6,199 bases of DNA, from assembly GCA_040255445.1 (NCBI GenBank), contig JBDZUZ010000191.1, positions 1 to 6,199 of the forward strand, written 5' to 3'. The position numbers and the translations under genes are program-made. How positions within the stretch are numbered: position 1 is the first letter of the stretch; every line of letters starts with the position of its first letter. The notes beneath the pieces were generated by a model, which had not been told where the DNA came from, ran no database searches, and was given only the letters and a program-made list of their open reading frames with translations. The DNA comes from JBDZUZ01 sp040255445. Its GTDB lineage: Bacteria > Planctomycetota > Phycisphaerae > Phycisphaerales > UBA1924. Positions 4,893 to 6,199 of this stretch are shown in pieces.

Positions 4893-5360
4893 ATGTCCGA
4901 ACCGCTCGAGATCGAGGTGATCGCCCGCGGCCTGATGGTCATCGGGTCGAAGGTGCTGTTGTGCCGCAATATCAAGCACGGATACTGCTTCCTGCCGGGC
5001 GGGCATGTCGAGTTCGGCGAGACGGCGGCGGCCGCTCTGGTGCGGGAGTTTGAGGAGGAGTGCGGCCTCTCCCCCACCGTCCGGAGCCTGGGGCAGGTCT
5101 CGGAGGGGATCTTCCATGATGGGAAGCGGCTGCGGCACGAGGTCAATCTCGTGTTCCACGTGGAACATCCTTCGGCGGTGGCGGACGCCGCGACCCCCCC
5201 ACCGGTGACGAGCCTTGAGAAGAAGATCGCCTTCGAGTGGGTCGATCTGGGCAACTTGGGCGAGGTGGATCTACGCCCCGAGTCCGCGCTGGCGTGGCTG
5301 AAGCGGGTGGCGAGTTCCCCATCTTCCGCAGACGGAATCGAGTGGCGTCCGCAGGCGTGA
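4893..5360 (+). CDS. NUDIX hydrolase
   Basis: The 155-residue protein carries a complete NUDIX box, G-x5-E-x7-R-E-U-x-E-E-x-G-U, at 37-59. Its residues are Gly37, Glu43, Arg51, Glu52, Glu55, Glu56, Gly58 and Leu59; the glutamates bind the Mg2+ that activates water for cleavage of nucleoside-diphosphate-linked substrates. YCFLPGGHVEFGE (31-43) leads into it. The enzyme is cytoplasmic with no signal or membrane segment, and its substrate cannot be read from the sequence. It could act in housecleaning of oxidised or capped nucleotides. The ATG at 4893 has AGGA (4880-4883) 9 nt upstream; a TTG 18 nt earlier is less likely. Codons 87-92 (VFHVEH) contain a perfect parS-like palindrome, so this part of the gene probably has a second role as a DNA site. 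It is divergent from parB. Confidence 0.92.
   Translation: MSEPLEIEVIARGLMVIGSKVLLCRNIKHGYCFLPGGHVEFGETAAAALVREFEEECGLSPTVRSLGQVSEGIFHDGKRLRHEVNLVFHVEHPSAVADAATPPPVTSLEKKIAFEWVDLGNLGEVDLRPESALAWLKRVASSPSSADGIEWRPQA
5152..5167. other. parS-like ParB loading site 1 (inside the NUDIX gene)
   Basis: TGTTCCACGTGGAACA is a perfect 16-bp palindrome. It differs from the classical bacterial parS, TGTTTCACGTGAAACA, only by a symmetric T-to-C and A-to-G change in each arm. It lies 386 bp from the parB start codon. It is read in frame as V-F-H-V-E-H, residues 87-92 of the NUDIX protein. The match to the known ParB target and the presence of parB next door make chance unlikely. Confidence 0.88.
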
Positions 5361-5427
5361 CTTGAGAGTCGGGACGAAGTTGGCGTGGGCGGCGGTCGAT
5401 ACACCCGCAACGACCCCTACCGCCGCC

Positions 5428-6199
5428 ATGGATCAACTCCACCCCGCCCAGTCTGTTGCCGCCCCCGTGTCCCGTTCCGGGGACGCCGCGCGGCTCGCCG
5501 CGGAGGTCGAGCGGCTGGAGCGGCAGCTCGAGGTGTTCCACGTGGAACTCGCCCGGTCCAACCGGCTGACCACGCTGGGCATGCTCGTGGCGACCATCGC
5601 CCACGAGTTCAACAACATCCTGACTCCGGTGCTGACCTACGCCCAGCTCGCCAAGGCGCACCCCGGCGACCGGGCTCTGGCCGAGAAGGCGATCGAGAAG
5701 GCCGAGGCCGGCGCCACGAAGGCGTCGGCGATCGCGGCCTCGATCCTCGCCCTGGCCAAGGACGACGGCTTCGCTGGCGATCCGGACGCTGAGGCGAGTA
5801 TCGCGGAGGTCGACACCGCAGCGCGCGAGACCGCCGCGTTCATCGACCGCGACCACATCGGCGGGGCGTGCGAGGTGCGGCTGGAGTGCTCGCCGGGGCT
5901 TCGAGCGGCGATCACACCGACGGCGTTGCAGCAGGTCCTGCTCAATCTCTCCCTCAACGCCCGCAAGGCGATGGGGGCCCGCAAGGGCGAGATCCGCATC
6001 GAGGCGGGCGCGGAGCCCGGGCCCGCGGCGGCGATGGAGGCCGCGGCGGGTGTGGGCCATGAGAATGCGATCGCGGCGGAGTCCGGCCTGGACGATCGGC
6101 ATATCGCGCTGCGGGTACACGACACGGGTCCGGGTCTGCCCGAGCCCGTGCGTCGGCGGCTGTTCACACCCTTCGTTGCCGGGGCTTCGGGCCACCGCC
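5428..6199 (+). CDS. Soluble sensor histidine kinase, N-terminal 257 residues (cut by right edge)
   Basis: The N-terminus is an Ala/Glu/Arg-rich probable coiled coil (about 17-48) with no membrane segment and no recognisable sensor domain. The DHp helix follows with the H box LVATIAHEFNNILTPVLTYAQL (53-74). His59 is the phosphoacceptor, followed by Glu60 and Asn63 in the H-E-x-x-N arrangement seen in kinases that also have phosphatase activity. The ATP-binding domain shows an N box, QQVLLNLSLNARKAM (168-182), then an Ala/Gly-rich insertion (about 194-222). It continues with the G1 box, VHDTGPGLP (230-238, Asp232), and an F box, LFTPFV (245-250). The frame is open to the edge, so the G2 box and any receiver domain are unseen. 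The start is uncertain: the ATG at 5428 has no clear Shine-Dalgarno. Codons 36-41 contain the second parS-like site. No response regulator lies in the window. Confidence 0.92.
   Translation, partial: MDQLHPAQSVAAPVSRSGDAARLAAEVERLERQLEVFHVELARSNRLTTLGMLVATIAHEFNNILTPVLTYAQLAKAHPGDRALAEKAIEKAEAGATKASAIAASILALAKDDGFAGDPDAEASIAEVDTAARETAAFIDRDHIGGACEVRLECSPGLRAAITPTALQQVLLNLSLNARKAMGARKGEIRIEAGAEPGPAAAMEAAAGVGHENAIAAESGLDDRHIALRVHDTGPGLPEPVRRRLFTPFVAGASGHR
5534..5549. other. parS-like ParB loading site 2 (inside the histidine kinase gene)
   Basis: TGTTCCACGTGGAACT holds the same perfect 14-bp core, GTTCCACGTGGAAC (5535-5548), as the first site and differs only in the last base. Its centre is 382 bp from that of the first site. 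It is read in frame as V-F-H-V-E-L in the coiled-coil linker just before the kinase DHp domain, where sequence constraints are loose. The two exact cores so close to parB support a true parS cluster. Confidence 0.85.

Noticed and set aside
5143..6195. 350-codon antisense ORF opposite the NUDIX and kinase genes
   Set aside because: It has no recognisable motif and is explained by GC-rich codon bias of the genuine plus-strand genes. Its F-H-V-E peptide is only the parS palindrome read backwards.

Overview
The window is strongly GC-rich, apart from an AT-rich island at about 3629-3695. It carries eight protein-coding genes, two of them cut by the window edges. The Cys-anchored lipoprotein, HEAT-type helical protein, DUF481 barrel, chromosomal ParB and Ala/Pro-rich low-complexity segments point to a Gram-negative bacterium with an outer membrane. 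My best guess is a member of the Planctomycetota (Phycisphaerae-like). That placement is an overall impression, not a proof.

Layout from left to right. On the minus strand lie the beginning of a HEAT-repeat-like protein (1-181, running off the left edge) and, just upstream of it, a lipoprotein of unknown function (188-991). A divergent 237-nt region leads to ubiX, the flavin prenyltransferase, on the plus strand (1229-1882). A 426-nt gap (1883-2308) holds nested inverted repeats and a good sigma70-like promoter for a DUF481 outer-membrane beta-barrel gene (2309-3133). mscL, the large-conductance mechanosensitive channel, follows (3255-3608). It converges on parB (minus, 3690-4766) across a 38-nt near-perfect palindrome built from 9-bp units, which is probably a terminator. 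Divergent from parB are a NUDIX hydrolase (4893-5360) and a soluble sensor histidine kinase (5428 onward, cut by the right edge).

The most interesting signal is a chromosome-segregation locus. parB encodes an apparently complete ParB/Spo0J protein, with the ParA-contacting N-terminal motif, CTP-binding motifs, helix-turn-helix and C-terminal dimerisation region. Two copies of a palindrome that matches the parS consensus (core GTTCCACGTGGAAC) lie close by. Both sit inside coding sequence, one in the NUDIX gene (5152-5167) and one in the histidine kinase gene (5534-5549), and in both the codons read V-F-H-V-E. No parA is adjacent. The window is therefore probably a centromere-like region near the replication origin, with ParB loading sites hidden inside unrelated genes.

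The other genes do not form one pathway. UbiX serves prenylated-FMN synthesis, DUF481 and MscL are envelope and osmotic-stress proteins, and the NUDIX enzyme and kinase have no substrate or partner that can be seen here. I see no tRNA, rRNA, CRISPR array, transposase or phage gene.
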